64,000 nucleotides of DNA from Kitasatospora sp. NBC_01287 (GTDB taxonomy: Bacteria > Actinomycetota > Actinomycetes > Streptomycetales > Streptomycetaceae), in the NCBI RefSeq assembly GCF_026340565.1, contig NZ_JAPEPB010000001.1, positions 2,170,001-2,234,000 on the forward strand, given 5' to 3'. The stretch's first letter is position 1. Each line of letters starts with the position of its first letter. Positions 16,088-24,708 of the stretch are shown here, one piece after another. Position numbers and translations under genes: made by a program. The notes below the pieces were generated by a model. It saw only the letters and a list, made by a program, of their open reading frames with translations. It did not search any database and had not been told where the DNA came from.

Positions 16088-17182
16088 TCACAGCGTCCGC
16101 GCCAGGCTCCACAGCGGCAGCTGCTCGAAGAAGGTGACCGCCTCCTCGCGCCAGCGCGGGCGCCAGCCGGCCGCCTCGGCCGAGGCGAGTTGGGCGTAGC
16201 GGCGCATCTCGGCGCGCAGGTGCTGGTCGACGCCGTGGCGGTGGCCGATCTCCCGCACCGCGGCCACGGTGTACGGCGGGCAGTCCCGGTCGCCGAGGGC
16301 AGCCTCCACCACGGCCCGTTCGGCCTCGGTGGCCGCGGCGAGGATCGCGCTGACGGCGTAGCTGCGCCGGCCCTCGCGCAGGTCGCCGCCGATGGGCTTG
16401 CCCAGGGCCTGGGCGTCGTTGCCGAACAGGTCGAGGTAGTCGTCGCGCATCTGCTCGTAGACGCCGACCAGCCGCGCGTACCGGCGCAGTTCGGCGTCGA
16501 AGCGGTGCGGCTGCTCGCCGGCCGCCAGCAGGCCCAGCTGCAGTGGGGCGAGCACCGAGTAGCGGGCGCTCTTGTAGTCGGCCACGGCGTGCAGTTGCTC
16601 CTCGTCCGGGAGGGCGGTGAAGTCCCGTTCCAGGTCGATGATCTGGCCGACGAAGGTGGCGGTGGCCGCCCGGGTCTGCACCTCCAGCATGGCCTGGCGC
16701 AGCGGCAGCGGGGCGGTGGACTCCAGCAGCACCCGCAGCGAGAGGAAGGCGGCGAGGTCGCCGGCCAGCACGGCCAGGCCCAGCGCGGCCTGCGGGTGGT
16801 CGGGGAACCTGGCGCGGTAGGCGTAGTAGGTCGAGGGGGCGCCGCGGCGGGTGGGGCTGTTGTCGATGATGTCGTCGTGGACCAGGCCGTGGGTCTGCAG
16901 GAGTTCGATGCTCAGCGCGGCGTCGTCCAGGCCCGGCAGGTCCTCGTCGGTGCTGACCAGGCGGGCCGCCTCGTGCAGCAGCGCCACCCGCAGGCGCTTG
17001 CCGCCGCGCAGCGACAGGTCGCGCAGCAGGTCGAGGCACTCGGGGGTGAAGCGACTGTGCGCGGGGGCGTCGAGGGTGCCGCGCAGGTTGTCGAAGTACG
17101 CCGCGAAGAGGTCGGCGAAGCGCCGCTCGTAGCCGGCCAGCCGCCGCTGGAGCTGTGCGGTGGGGTCGCTGGTGTCGGTCAC
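16088..17182 (-). CDS. Polyprenyl (isoprenyl) diphosphate synthase
   Basis: A 364-aa trans-prenyltransferase. It has the GGKRLR substrate-binding motif near residue 60, first Asp-rich motif HDDIID near residue 101 and second Asp-rich motif DDYLD near residue 243. It condenses IPP with allylic diphosphates in the cytosol. Chain length (FPP, GGPP or longer) cannot be fixed from sequence alone. No terpene cyclase, phytoene synthase or other isoprenoid gene is adjacent, so it is an orphan here. It converges on the MFS gene with only 26 bp between stops. Confidence 0.92.
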   Translation of the reverse strand: MTDTSDPTAQLQRRLAGYERRFADLFAAYFDNLRGTLDAPAHSRFTPECLDLLRDLSLRGGKRLRVALLHEAARLVSTDEDLPGLDDAALSIELLQTHGLVHDDIIDNSPTRRGAPSTYYAYRARFPDHPQAALGLAVLAGDLAAFLSLRVLLESTAPLPLRQAMLEVQTRAATATFVGQIIDLERDFTALPDEEQLHAVADYKSARYSVLAPLQLGLLAAGEQPHRFDAELRRYARLVGVYEQMRDDYLDLFGNDAQALGKPIGGDLREGRRSYAVSAILAAATEAERAVVEAALGDRDCPPYTVAAVREIGHRHGVDQHLRAEMRRYAQLASAEAAGWRPRWREEAVTFFEQLPLWSLARTL

Positions 17183-17432
17183 GGGGTGGTGCTCCTGTCA
17201 GGTGGGGCCGGGCGGCTCGGACCCTCCACCCTCGCACAGGCCGCCGCCGCTCGGCGCACCTGGACCCGGACCAGGGACAAGCGGCGGACCGGGCAACGGA
17301 GCTGACATAGGTACAGACATGACAAAGGTTTCCCCATGGACCTCACAAGCAGCGGACAGACCCACCCGGACAGGAGTGCGATAGCGCCCAACCGTCGTCG
17401 ACGGGACCGACCTACCACCCACAGGGACACCC

Positions 17433-18821
17433 ATGCGACGTTCCACCCTCAGCCGTGCCACCGCATCGGCCATCGGCACCCTCGCCCTGTTCGCCGCGAC
17501 CGCCCTCACCGGCGCCGCACCGGCCACCGCCGCCTTCGCCGCCGCGTCCGCCGCGCCGGCCAAGCCGGTACCGGCCGCGATAGGCCACCGGATGCTCTCC
17601 GGCCAGTTCGCCAGCCCGCTCACCCCCAGCCAGTGCCAGGCACAGTTCCAGGCCCTGTGCTACGGCGCGACCCAGCTGGAGCAGGGCTACAACGAGCACC
17701 CGCTCTTCGACAAGGGCATCAACGGCGCCGGGCGCACCATCGTGATCGTCGACTCCTACGGGTCGCCGACCATCCAGCACGACCTGGACGTCTACAGCGC
17801 CCAGTACGGCATCCCCAGCACCACCGTCCAGGTGGACAAGTGGGGCACCGTGCCGCCCTTCGACCCGACCAACGACGACATGACCGGGTGGGCCGAGGAG
17901 ACCACCATCGACGTCGACATGGCGCACGCGATGGCGCCCGGCGCGAAGATCGTGCTGGTCGAGACCGGCGTCTCGGAGACCGAGGGCACCACCGGGTTCC
18001 CGGAGATGATGGCCGCCGAGGACGCGCTGATCAAGCAGGGCGTCGGCGACGTCATCACGCAGAGCTTCGGCGCCACCGAGAACACCTTCCCCGGCTTCGA
18101 CCAGGGCGACTACTCCAGCCTGCTCAACCTCCGCTACGCCTACAAGGACGCGGCCGCGCACGGCGTCACCGTGCTGGCCTCCTCCGGCGACAGCGGCGTG
18201 ACCGACTCGGAGCTGGACGGCTCGACCCTCTACCCGTACCCGGTCACCTCCTGGCCGCCCTCCGACCCGCTGGTGACCGGCGTCGGCGGCACCTCGGTGC
18301 ACCTGGACGACAGCGGCAACCGGCAGAGCCCGGACACCGTCTGGGACTCCCCGGCGACCGACGGCGGGGCCTCGGGCGGCGGCAAGTCCAAGGTCTTCAC
18401 CCGGCCGGTCTTCCAGCTCGGTGTGCAGGGCACGGTGGGCAACTCCCGTGGCGTGCCGGACATCAGCATGGTGGGCGACCCCAACACCGGTGTCTGGACC
18501 TACAACAGCTTCGGCCCGAACGACAACGGCTGGGAGCTGTGGGGCGGCACCAGCGTGGCCAGCCCGGTCTTCTCCGGTGTGGTGGCGCTGGCCGACCAGG
18601 TCGCCGGGCACCGGCTCGGCAACCTGAACTACGGCCTTTACGCGCTCGGCGCGCTGCAGCAGGCCGGCGCCAAGGGGACCGGCCTCAACGACGTGGTGGG
18701 CGGCTCCAACACCTACAACGGCGTCACCGGCTGGCCGGTCACCAAGGGCTACGACCTGGCGACGGGTTGGGGCACGGTGGACGTGTCGAAGTTCGTGCCG
18801 GCGATCGCCGCACTGGGCTGA
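17433..18821 (+). CDS. Secreted S53-family (sedolisin/kumamolisin-like) serine peptidase
   Basis: A 462-aa exported protein with an N-terminal signal peptide ending after an Ala-rich stretch (about residue 37). Catalytic elements of S53 are visible: Glu and Asp in AEETTIDVDMAHAM, the oxyanion Asp in SSGDSGV, and the Ser in GGTSVASPVFSG. C-terminal Gly/Asp segments (GYDLATGWG) fit the Ca site. Most family members are 550-650 aa with a ~150-aa activation propeptide; here the catalytic domain starts within ~60 residues of the signal peptide, so the propeptide is absent. It stands alone, and a hairpin follows the stop. Confidence 0.9.
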   Translation: MRRSTLSRATASAIGTLALFAATALTGAAPATAAFAAASAAPAKPVPAAIGHRMLSGQFASPLTPSQCQAQFQALCYGATQLEQGYNEHPLFDKGINGAGRTIVIVDSYGSPTIQHDLDVYSAQYGIPSTTVQVDKWGTVPPFDPTNDDMTGWAEETTIDVDMAHAMAPGAKIVLVETGVSETEGTTGFPEMMAAEDALIKQGVGDVITQSFGATENTFPGFDQGDYSSLLNLRYAYKDAAAHGVTVLASSGDSGVTDSELDGSTLYPYPVTSWPPSDPLVTGVGGTSVHLDDSGNRQSPDTVWDSPATDGGASGGGKSKVFTRPVFQLGVQGTVGNSRGVPDISMVGDPNTGVWTYNSFGPNDNGWELWGGTSVASPVFSGVVALADQVAGHRLGNLNYGLYALGALQQAGAKGTGLNDVVGGSNTYNGVTGWPVTKGYDLATGWGTVDVSKFVPAIAALG

Positions 18822-18865
18822 CGTTCCGTCAGGTAGAGGCGTACGAACGGATCTGTGATCAAGGA

Positions 18866-18899
18866 CGCGGCCGGCCACCCGGCGGGGTGGTCGGCCGCG
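18866..18899. terminator. Bidirectional hairpin between convergent genes
   Basis: CGCGGCCGGCCACCC (18866-18880) pairs with 18885-18899 across a GGCG loop with a single mismatched pair. It lies 45 bp after the S53 stop and can serve both convergent genes. Confidence 0.75.
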
Positions 18900-18909
18900 C
18901 CTGCTCGGC

Positions 18910-18962
18910 CGTCTCACACGAACGTCTCGCACAGATGTCTCGCACCACCGTCTCACTCAACC
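18910..18962. repeat. Short 13-bp intergenic array (GTCTCGCAC family)
   Basis: Four 13-bp units of the form GTCTCNCACNACC lie between the terminator and the end of the PanE-like gene. They match the GTCTYG-AC skeleton of the larger arrays near 6.0 and 38.8 kb. Confidence 0.75.
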
Positions 18963-18988
18963 GCGTCCGCGCGAGCCCGTACGGCGGC

Positions 18989-20104
18989 TCAGCCCAGTTG
19001 GGCGAGCAGGTCGGCGCCGGGCCAGGGGCGCGCCGCCCCGGGACCGGCCGCCTCGGCCTCGCGGACCAGCGCCACCAGCCGGGCGTTGGCCACAGCGGGC
19101 AGGTCGTGGCGGGCCGCCAGCGCGGTGACCTCCCCCTGCAGGCTGTCGATCTCGGTGGGACGGCCGCGCCGCAGGTCCTCCCACATCGAGGAGCGCGCCC
19201 GCGCGTCGATCCGCAGGCTCGCCCCCGCGAGCCGCTGGAAGAGCGCGTCGGGCAGCCCGAGCACCCAGGGTGTCAGCGCGGGCGGCACCGGGCCCAGCCG
19301 GGCGGGCGTGATCCCCTCGGCCCGGAACGCGGCGAGCGCCTCCCGCTGGCAACGCGCCAGGCAGGCCCGGTAGGCGCGGCGGCCCAGTTGCTCGCGCAGC
19401 GGCAGCCCGGAGAGCGCGTTCACCGCGTTGTTGAGGTTCATCAGCAGCTTGGCCGCCTGCACGGCCGGCATGTCCTGCCGCAGCACCAGCGGCAGCCCCG
19501 CGGCCCGGGCCGCCGCCGCGAGCGGAGCGCTGTGCGGGGTGTCGGCCAGCATCAGCCGCCCCGCCGTGCCCTGGTGGAAGGCGGCGGTGCCGGCGCGCAC
19601 CACGTTGTACGGGACCATCCCGGCCAGCACCCGGTGGCCGGGCAGCCCCTCGGCCAGTACCCGTGGGTTGTGCAGGCCGTTCTGGAAGCTGACCACGACC
19701 GCCGCCGGGTCCAGGTGGGCGGCCAACTGCCGGGCGGCGCCCGCGGTGTCGGCCGACTTGACGGTCACCAGCACGTAGTCGGCCCCCGCCGCCGCGGCCG
19801 CGTCGGTGGCCGTCCGCACGGTGCGGATCCCCCGCCGGGCGGCATCGCCCGGGCCGGTGAGGGTGAGCCCCTCGCGCTCGACGGCGGCCATCGCCTCGGG
19901 GCGGCCGATCAGCGTGACCTCGGCGGCCTCGGCGAGCATCCCGCCCAGGTGGCAGCCGATGCTGCCGGCGCCGAGCACCGCGATCCGCAGCCGCGCGGGC
20001 ACGGGTGCGGGCACGGGTGCGGGCAGAGGCGAGGGCAAAGGCGAGGGAAGTGGCGAGGGCGAGGGAAGTGGTGAACCGGTGGGCGCAGCAGGGTCGGTGG
20101 GCAC
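18989..20104 (-). CDS. 2-dehydropantoate 2-reductase family protein (PanE/ApbA-like)
   Basis: A 371-aa NADPH-dependent reductase: Rossmann motif VLGAGSIGCHLGG (about residues 43-55), catalytic-type Lys in KLLMNLNNAVNAL, and the family C-terminal signature RSSMWEDLRRGRPTEID. Known members reduce ketopantoate for pantothenate synthesis, but paralogs act on other 2-oxo acids. The N-terminal ~38 residues are a Pro/Ser/Leu repeat and not part of the fold. It is 16 bp from the aldolase gene, so an operon making and reducing a keto compound is possible. Confidence 0.85.
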   Translation of the reverse strand: MPTDPAAPTGSPLPSPSPLPSPLPSPLPAPVPAPVPARLRIAVLGAGSIGCHLGGMLAEAAEVTLIGRPEAMAAVEREGLTLTGPGDAARRGIRTVRTATDAAAAAGADYVLVTVKSADTAGAARQLAAHLDPAAVVVSFQNGLHNPRVLAEGLPGHRVLAGMVPYNVVRAGTAAFHQGTAGRLMLADTPHSAPLAAAARAAGLPLVLRQDMPAVQAAKLLMNLNNAVNALSGLPLREQLGRRAYRACLARCQREALAAFRAEGITPARLGPVPPALTPWVLGLPDALFQRLAGASLRIDARARSSMWEDLRRGRPTEIDSLQGEVTALAARHDLPAVANARLVALVREAEAAGPGAARPWPGADLLAQLG

Positions 20105-20120
20105 CGCGGGCTCCTCAGTC

Positions 20121-20990
20121 TCAGTCGAAGAGGTCGGGGTCCGAGGCGGTGATCTGGTCCCACAGCGGACGAGCCTGGAACCAGCCGGCCAGGTGCGAGC
20201 CCAGCTGGCCCCTGGTGAGCAGCGCGGTCTCCCGGTCGATCAGGGTGGGCTTGCCGGCCGCCATCGCCAGCAGCTGGGCCTGGCAGGAGCGTTCCATGGT
20301 GATGAACCACCAGACCGCTTCGGCCACCGAGTGGCCCACCGTCAGCAGGCCGTGGTTCTGCAGGATGACCGCCTTGAAGTCACCGAGCGCGGCCGCGATC
20401 CGCCGCCCCTCCTCGGCCTCGTTGACCACGCCCCGGTAGTCGCTGTAGAGCCCGTGGTCCTCGAAGAACGCGCAGGCGTCCTGGGTGATCGGGTCCAGCG
20501 GGATGCCGAGGCTGGCGAACGCCTTGCCGTGCAGCGAGTGCGAGTGCGCGGCGGCCACCGCGTCCGGGCGGGCGGCGTGGACCTGGGAGTGGATGACGAA
20601 GGCCGCCCGGTTCACCGGCCGGCTGCCGTGCAGCAGGGTGCCGTCGTGGTCGACCAGGATCAGGTCGGAGGCCTTGATCTGGGTGAAGCTCATTCCGAAC
20701 GGGTTGACCCAGAACCACCGGGGGTCCTCCGGGTCGCGCACGGTGATGTGCCCCGCCACCCCTTCGGAGAAGCCGAACCGGCCGAACAGCCGCAACCCGG
20801 CGGCCAGTTGCTCCTTGCGGTACTGGCGCTCGGCCTCGACGGTGTCGAAGCTGGGCGGCATCGGCAGGCTGACCCCCGCCGGCAGCGGGCCGACCGCGCC
20901 GGACAGCTCGGCGGACAACTCGGCGGGCAACTCAGCAGGCAACTCGGCGGGCGGCGGGGTGCTCACGGGCGTACTCACGGGCGTACTCAT
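20121..20990 (-). CDS. Class II aldolase/adducin-family protein
   Basis: A 289-aa zinc-dependent fold: the paired His motif AAHSHSLHG (about residues 147-155) and the third His in LQNHGLLTVG are the class II aldolase metal ligands. Residues about 1-35 are low-complexity repeats (STPV three times, PAEL/SAEL units), outside the domain. Its start lies 119 bp from the divergent TetR gene, with a TetR-type palindrome between them, so it and the reductase gene are probably TetR-regulated. The substrate is unknown. Confidence 0.88.
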   Translation of the reverse strand: MSTPVSTPVSTPPPAELPAELPAELSAELSGAVGPLPAGVSLPMPPSFDTVEAERQYRKEQLAAGLRLFGRFGFSEGVAGHITVRDPEDPRWFWVNPFGMSFTQIKASDLILVDHDGTLLHGSRPVNRAAFVIHSQVHAARPDAVAAAHSHSLHGKAFASLGIPLDPITQDACAFFEDHGLYSDYRGVVNEAEEGRRIAAALGDFKAVILQNHGLLTVGHSVAEAVWWFITMERSCQAQLLAMAAGKPTLIDRETALLTRGQLGSHLAGWFQARPLWDQITASDPDLFD

Positions 20991-21033
20991 GACGCGCTCC
21001 AGAGGTCGTCGGCAGCGGTGCGGACAAGCAGAC

Positions 21034-21055
21034 GATACAGTTCTGTATCCGATAC
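21034..21055. promoter_or_regulatory. TetR-type operator
   Basis: GATACAG-TT-CTGTATC (21034-21049) is a perfect palindrome, overlapping a second one, GTATC-C-GATAC (21045-21055). It sits between the divergent aldolase and TetR genes. Confidence 0.7.
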
Positions 21056-21109
21056 GCCAATGGATCCGATGCGTCCGTGAAGACGCCCCCCGCGAAGGAG
21101 CGTGGCCCG

Positions 21110-21766
21110 ATGCCCAAGGGTGAGACCAAGCGCCGCCCCCGCACCCGCGCCGCGCTGCTGGACGCGGCGCTGGCGGCCTTCGCGGAGAACGGCTTCCACG
21201 CGACCCCGATCGAGCAGATCTGCGAGCGGGCCGGCTACACCCGCGGCGCCTTCTACTCGAACTTCAGCAGCAAGGAGGAGCTCTTCCTCGCCCTCTTCGA
21301 CGCGCACAGCGAGCGGGTGATCAGCCGGATCGGCGCCCTGGTCGACTCGATCGACGCCGCGGAACTCACCCTGCCGGGCCTGGTGGAACTGCTCTCCGAC
21401 ATCGAGCCGGCCGAGCGGGACTGGTACCTCGTCACCACCGAGTTCACCCTGCACGCCATCCGCGACCGGCAGGCCGCCTGGGTACTCGCCCAGCACGACG
21501 CCCGGCTGCGCGCCGAACTCGCCCGCGGCCTGACCGAGCAGCTCGCCCGCGCCGGCCGCACCCTCACCGTGGACGCCGACGAACTGGCCCGGCTGCTCAT
21601 CGCGATCCGCGAAGGCGGCCTGGCGCAGAGCTACGTGGAGCCCGACCAGCTGCCGCCCGGACAGCTCGAACGCCGCTTCCTGGCCCCGCTGCTGACGGCG
21701 CTGACCGTGCCGAGCGGCGCGGCGGCAGCGGCCCCCGCGCCGGCGGCTGAGATCAGCGCACCGTGA
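21110..21766 (+). CDS. TetR-family transcriptional regulator
   Basis: A 218-aa TetR protein: HTH in RTRAALLDAALAAFAENGFHATPIEQICERAGYTRGAFYSNF, where the last motif is the recognition helix. The C-terminal ligand domain ends in an Ala/Pro tail. ATG 21110 has GAAGGAG 9 bp upstream; a GTG at 21077 is a less likely alternative. The last 14 bp overlap the convergent chagasin-like gene. It probably represses the divergent aldolase/reductase operon. Confidence 0.9.
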   Translation: MPKGETKRRPRTRAALLDAALAAFAENGFHATPIEQICERAGYTRGAFYSNFSSKEELFLALFDAHSERVISRIGALVDSIDAAELTLPGLVELLSDIEPAERDWYLVTTEFTLHAIRDRQAAWVLAQHDARLRAELARGLTEQLARAGRTLTVDADELARLLIAIREGGLAQSYVEPDQLPPGQLERRFLAPLLTALTVPSGAAAAAPAPAAEISAP

Positions 21767-22280
21767 CGGTGAAGCTGCGGTCCAGTTCGTCGGGCGCCAG
21801 GCCGGTGGTGGGCACCATGCCGCCGCGGTAGGTGTTGTGCAGCGCGATCGTGGTGCGGCCCGCGCTCCGGGCCCGGAAGACGAAGTAGTAGCGGCCACCC
21901 GCCCCGAACGAGCCGGTGAGGCCGGCGAAGCTCGTGATGCCGAGGTTCCTGACGTACTCCTGGCCGGTGGCCAGCACGACCGCCGGGGTCGCGGCCGCGG
22001 TCGGGGCTGCGGCCGGGGTCGCGGCCGGGGTCGGGGCTGCGGTCGCGGCCGGGCCTGCGGCCGGGGCTCCGAGGTCCCAGGAGTCACCCTCGACGCGGTT
22101 CGCGTCGACCTCGATCGAGAAGAGCTGGCCGGGCTCGACGGTGAGCTCCCCGGAGGCGCCGGTGAAGACCTTGCCGTGGTCGAGGTCGCCCTCGGTGAGC
22201 AGGTGGACCGTCAGGGCCGCCCCGCCGACCACCAGGACCAGCGCGAGGGCCAGCGCGGTCAGGACCCGACGGCGCGTCAC
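21753..22280 (-). CDS. Exported chagasin-like (I42-type) cysteine-peptidase inhibitor, putative immunity protein
   Basis: A 175-aa protein with an N-terminal membrane anchor/signal (residues 5-27) and an extracytoplasmic beta domain. It follows the chagasin pattern: GELTVEPGQLFSIEV then N61...G65-S-W68 at the position of the NPTTG-W loop, GAGG (126-129) before a FVFRARSAGRTTIAL strand, an Arg (152) at the RPW position, and a terminal SFTVTV strand. Chagasins inhibit papain-fold peptidases; the operon's second gene encodes one. An Ala/Pro/Thr repeat (about residues 72-100) expands one loop. The resemblance is my own pattern match; the NPTTG motif itself is not kept. ATGA overlap with the upstream gene. 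Confidence 0.65.
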   Translation of the reverse strand: MTRRRVLTALALALVLVVGGAALTVHLLTEGDLDHGKVFTGASGELTVEPGQLFSIEVDANRVEGDSWDLGAPAAGPAATAAPTPAATPAAAPTAAATPAVVLATGQEYVRNLGITSFAGLTGSFGAGGRYYFVFRARSAGRTTIALHNTYRGGMVPTTGLAPDELDRSFTVTVR

Positions 22281-22678
22281 GAGGCGGCCTCGCGGTGGGT
22301 GATCCGCAGCGCGAGCACGGCGGCGACCGCCTCCAGCCAGCGCGCGGCCAGCAGGTCGCCCGACGGGTCGGTGACGACCATGGCGGCCGCCTCCAGCCAG
22401 CCACGGGCGAGCGCCGCGGCGGCTCCGCCCGGCAGCGGCTCGGGCAGCGCGGCCGCGTAGCGGGTGCCGCCCGCCCTGACCACCTCGCCGAGGAAGGTCA
22501 GGGCGCGCGGCAGCACGCCGAGCCCGTCCGCGGCGATCGCGGCGGCCACCGCCCCGTCCGCGAAGAGCGCGGAGCGGTGCGCGCCCTCGGCCGGCAGGCC
22601 GAAGCGCAGCATGATCCCGACGTCGAGCGCGGCCAACTGGCTGTCGGTCCTGGGCTGCTGGGGCTGCGGGGTGTTCAC
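22277..22678 (-). CDS. Small helical protein of unknown function in the T7SS operon
   Basis: 133 aa from a GTG start 7 bp after the effector stop, with a GTGAGG-type SD. It is predicted all-helical, Ala/Leu-rich, without signal peptide, and ends in RITHREAAS. I do not recognise the family. Tight linkage (7 bp upstream, 4-bp ATGA overlap downstream) places it in the effector operon, where a chaperone, secretion adaptor or cytoplasmic immunity role is possible but unproven. Confidence 0.7.
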   Translation of the reverse strand: MNTPQPQQPRTDSQLAALDVGIMLRFGLPAEGAHRSALFADGAVAAAIAADGLGVLPRALTFLGEVVRAGGTRYAAALPEPLPGGAAAALARGWLEAAAMVVTDPSGDLLAARWLEAVAAVLALRITHREAAS

Positions 22679-22685
22679 GACGGCC

Positions 22686-24263
22686 TCACTTGGGGAGCTG
22701 GACGTAGTTGACGTTGGGCAGCTCGTTCTGCGTGAGACTGCCCAGGTTGTTGTTGACGAAGTCGTTCTCACTGACCCAGGCGGTGAAGCCCCAGGGGTTG
22801 TAGATCTCCAGCTGGTCGCCGCGGTGACCGATGATCATCATCTGGTGGCCGTCGGGCATCAGCCAGGTGTTCTCCTTGACCCCGAGCGGCACCGGCTTGC
22901 CCTCGTCCACCGACTGCTCGATCTGGCCCAGGCTGTCGCGGCGCGCGTCCGCGCTGCCGAGGTCCTTGGTCTGGTAGCTCGCGCCGGTGTGCGCCGCGAT
23001 CTCGCCGTTGGCCACGTCCTTCGACTCACCGGTGGTCATGCCGTCCGACCAGGAATGCCACCAGCCGCGCTCGTCGTAGACCCGGTTCGACTCGCTCAGC
23101 CAGCGCTGCTGCGCGGCCTCGCCGTTGTCGAACTTCGGGTCCCCGGGGTGGCCACCGGTGGTCAGCTGCAGCGCGTACAGCGGGTCGACCATCGCCCGGG
23201 CGGTGACCGTCGAGGAGGCCACGCAGGTCGGGTGCTGGCCCTGGCTCCACTCCACGCCCTGGTAGCCGGTGTCCGCCTGCCCGCCGGAGGTGGAGTCGAG
23301 CTGGACCGGGGAGATCCGCTCGGCGAGCCAGCTGGGATCGTCGCCGTGGTCGTGGATCTGGTCGTCGAAGGCCTTGATCTCGTCGTAGCTGTGCCCCGCG
23401 GCCAGCGCCTTCATCAGGTAGGCGCGCTCCTCGGGGGACTTGCTGCCGGCCAGCAGCTGGTCGAACCGGGCCCGGTCGGCGTCGCTCATCTTGTCCATGA
23501 ACTGGCCGGCCCGGGTGGCGTCGTTGGCGGTGAGGATCGTGCCCAGCTGCGCGTCGCCGGCCACCGAGGCGTCGGCGATGACCAGCTTGTCGACCGCGCC
23601 GAGCCCCTTGTTCTTGAAGCGGCCGGCCAGCGCCTTGTCGGCCAGCGCGTTCAGTTCGCGGGCCGCCGTGTGGCCGGCGGTCTCGGCCGCCACGGCGGCG
23701 CCGAAGATCGAGGCGATGCCGTCCTTGGCCTTGGCGTGCGCCGTGTGCATCTTGCCGTCGTCCCAGTTCACCGGGTCGGGCGCGCCGGCGATGGTGATGT
23801 CGTGCAGCAGTTTGAGCGCCTCCTGCAGCGGGCCGGCGCCCTGCCCGTGCTGGACCTGTGCCTGTCGCAGGGCCCCGGCCAGCGCGGAGATCTGGTCGCG
23901 GCCGCTGCCCAGCACGTCGCGGCAATGCGTCAGATCGTCGGAGGAGGCGGTGACCACCTCGACGGCCTTCTCGCCGACCTGACCGGTCCAGGCGTCGGGC
24001 AGCCGCTGGGAGGCGGTCCGCTGGACCTCCTGCTGGGTCTGGTCCAACTGACCGCTCGCCGTGCCGTAGGCGGCCGCCAGCGCGTCCAGCTTCCCCGGAT
24101 CGCCCTTGGGGCCGGTCAACTGCAGGGCGTCGTGCACGGCGTACTTCAGGTCTCCGGCGCCCCACATCCCGTGCGAGTCGTCGATGGTGTGCTTGAGCCG
24201 CTCGACCTGCTCGCGGTAGGTGCCCGCGTCGCTGCCCAGCGGATGGAGATCGTGATCGGGCAT
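22686..24263 (-). CDS. T7SS-type effector with WXG-like N-terminus and C-terminal papain-like (C39-like) cysteine peptidase
   Basis: 525 aa. Residues 1-150 are helical with a WTG motif (92-94), typical of WXG100-type export regions. Residues 160-320 form a helical linker. Residues 330-525 form a cysteine peptidase: oxyanion Gln and nucleophile in QGQHPTCVASS (Cys347), His473 in PDGHQMMIIGH and Asn489 in EIYNPWG. This Cys-His-Asn order fits clan CA peptidases. No signal peptide. It follows an EspC/WXG-like gene and precedes a chagasin-like inhibitor gene. I infer a secreted toxin or cell-surface protease delivered by an ESX-type apparatus whose core genes are not in this window. Confidence 0.75.
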   Translation of the reverse strand: MPDHDLHPLGSDAGTYREQVERLKHTIDDSHGMWGAGDLKYAVHDALQLTGPKGDPGKLDALAAAYGTASGQLDQTQQEVQRTASQRLPDAWTGQVGEKAVEVVTASSDDLTHCRDVLGSGRDQISALAGALRQAQVQHGQGAGPLQEALKLLHDITIAGAPDPVNWDDGKMHTAHAKAKDGIASIFGAAVAAETAGHTAARELNALADKALAGRFKNKGLGAVDKLVIADASVAGDAQLGTILTANDATRAGQFMDKMSDADRARFDQLLAGSKSPEERAYLMKALAAGHSYDEIKAFDDQIHDHGDDPSWLAERISPVQLDSTSGGQADTGYQGVEWSQGQHPTCVASSTVTARAMVDPLYALQLTTGGHPGDPKFDNGEAAQQRWLSESNRVYDERGWWHSWSDGMTTGESKDVANGEIAAHTGASYQTKDLGSADARRDSLGQIEQSVDEGKPVPLGVKENTWLMPDGHQMMIIGHRGDQLEIYNPWGFTAWVSENDFVNNNLGSLTQNELPNVNYVQLPK

Positions 24264-24266
24264 CGG

Positions 24267-24578
24267 TTACCGCCCCTGGAGGTGCTGGGAAATCTGCTGG
24301 TCACTGGTGCTGTAGTTGCCCGCGGTCGTCCGGACCCGGTTGCCGAGGTCGTGCAGGGCGTCCGTGTTGACCCCGAGCTCATCCTGCCAGGCGGACCAGA
24401 AGGCCTTGGCCGCCTCCGGTGCGCCGTACTCCCCGAAGGTGTCCGCATCGGACATGTCCAGCCGGCCCAGCGTGTCGCGGGTACTCGCCACGTCGTCGCC
24501 CGCGGTGGTCAGCTGGTCCCCCGCCGAGCCCAGGTTGTCCGGATGGACGCTGAAGCCCGTGCCTATGTTGTCGCCCAA
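24267..24578 (-). CDS. EspC/WXG100-like type VII secretion target protein
   Basis: 103 aa, all-helical, with a FSVHPDNLGSAGDQL start, a FGEYG loop, a WSAW segment near residue 63 and a YSTSDQQ tail. This is the layout of ESX-1 EspC (T7SS_ESX_EspC) and WXG100 proteins, which dimerise with partners for export. The start is TTG 24578 with AAGGTG upstream. It is the first gene of the four-gene effector operon, 3 bp before the peptidase gene, and probably its export partner. Confidence 0.75.
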   Translation of the reverse strand: MGDNIGTGFSVHPDNLGSAGDQLTTAGDDVASTRDTLGRLDMSDADTFGEYGAPEAAKAFWSAWQDELGVNTDALHDLGNRVRTTAGNYSTSDQQISQHLQGR

Positions 24579-24708
24579 TGTTGTGCACCTTGTTCCTACG
24601 CCCCGTCAGAAGATCGCCACAGAGCATAACGTCAGGCGGTTCCTTCGCACACAACGATCTCGGCTGCCGTGCGGACCCGGCCCGGACCCGGCCCGGACCC
24701 GCAACCCG

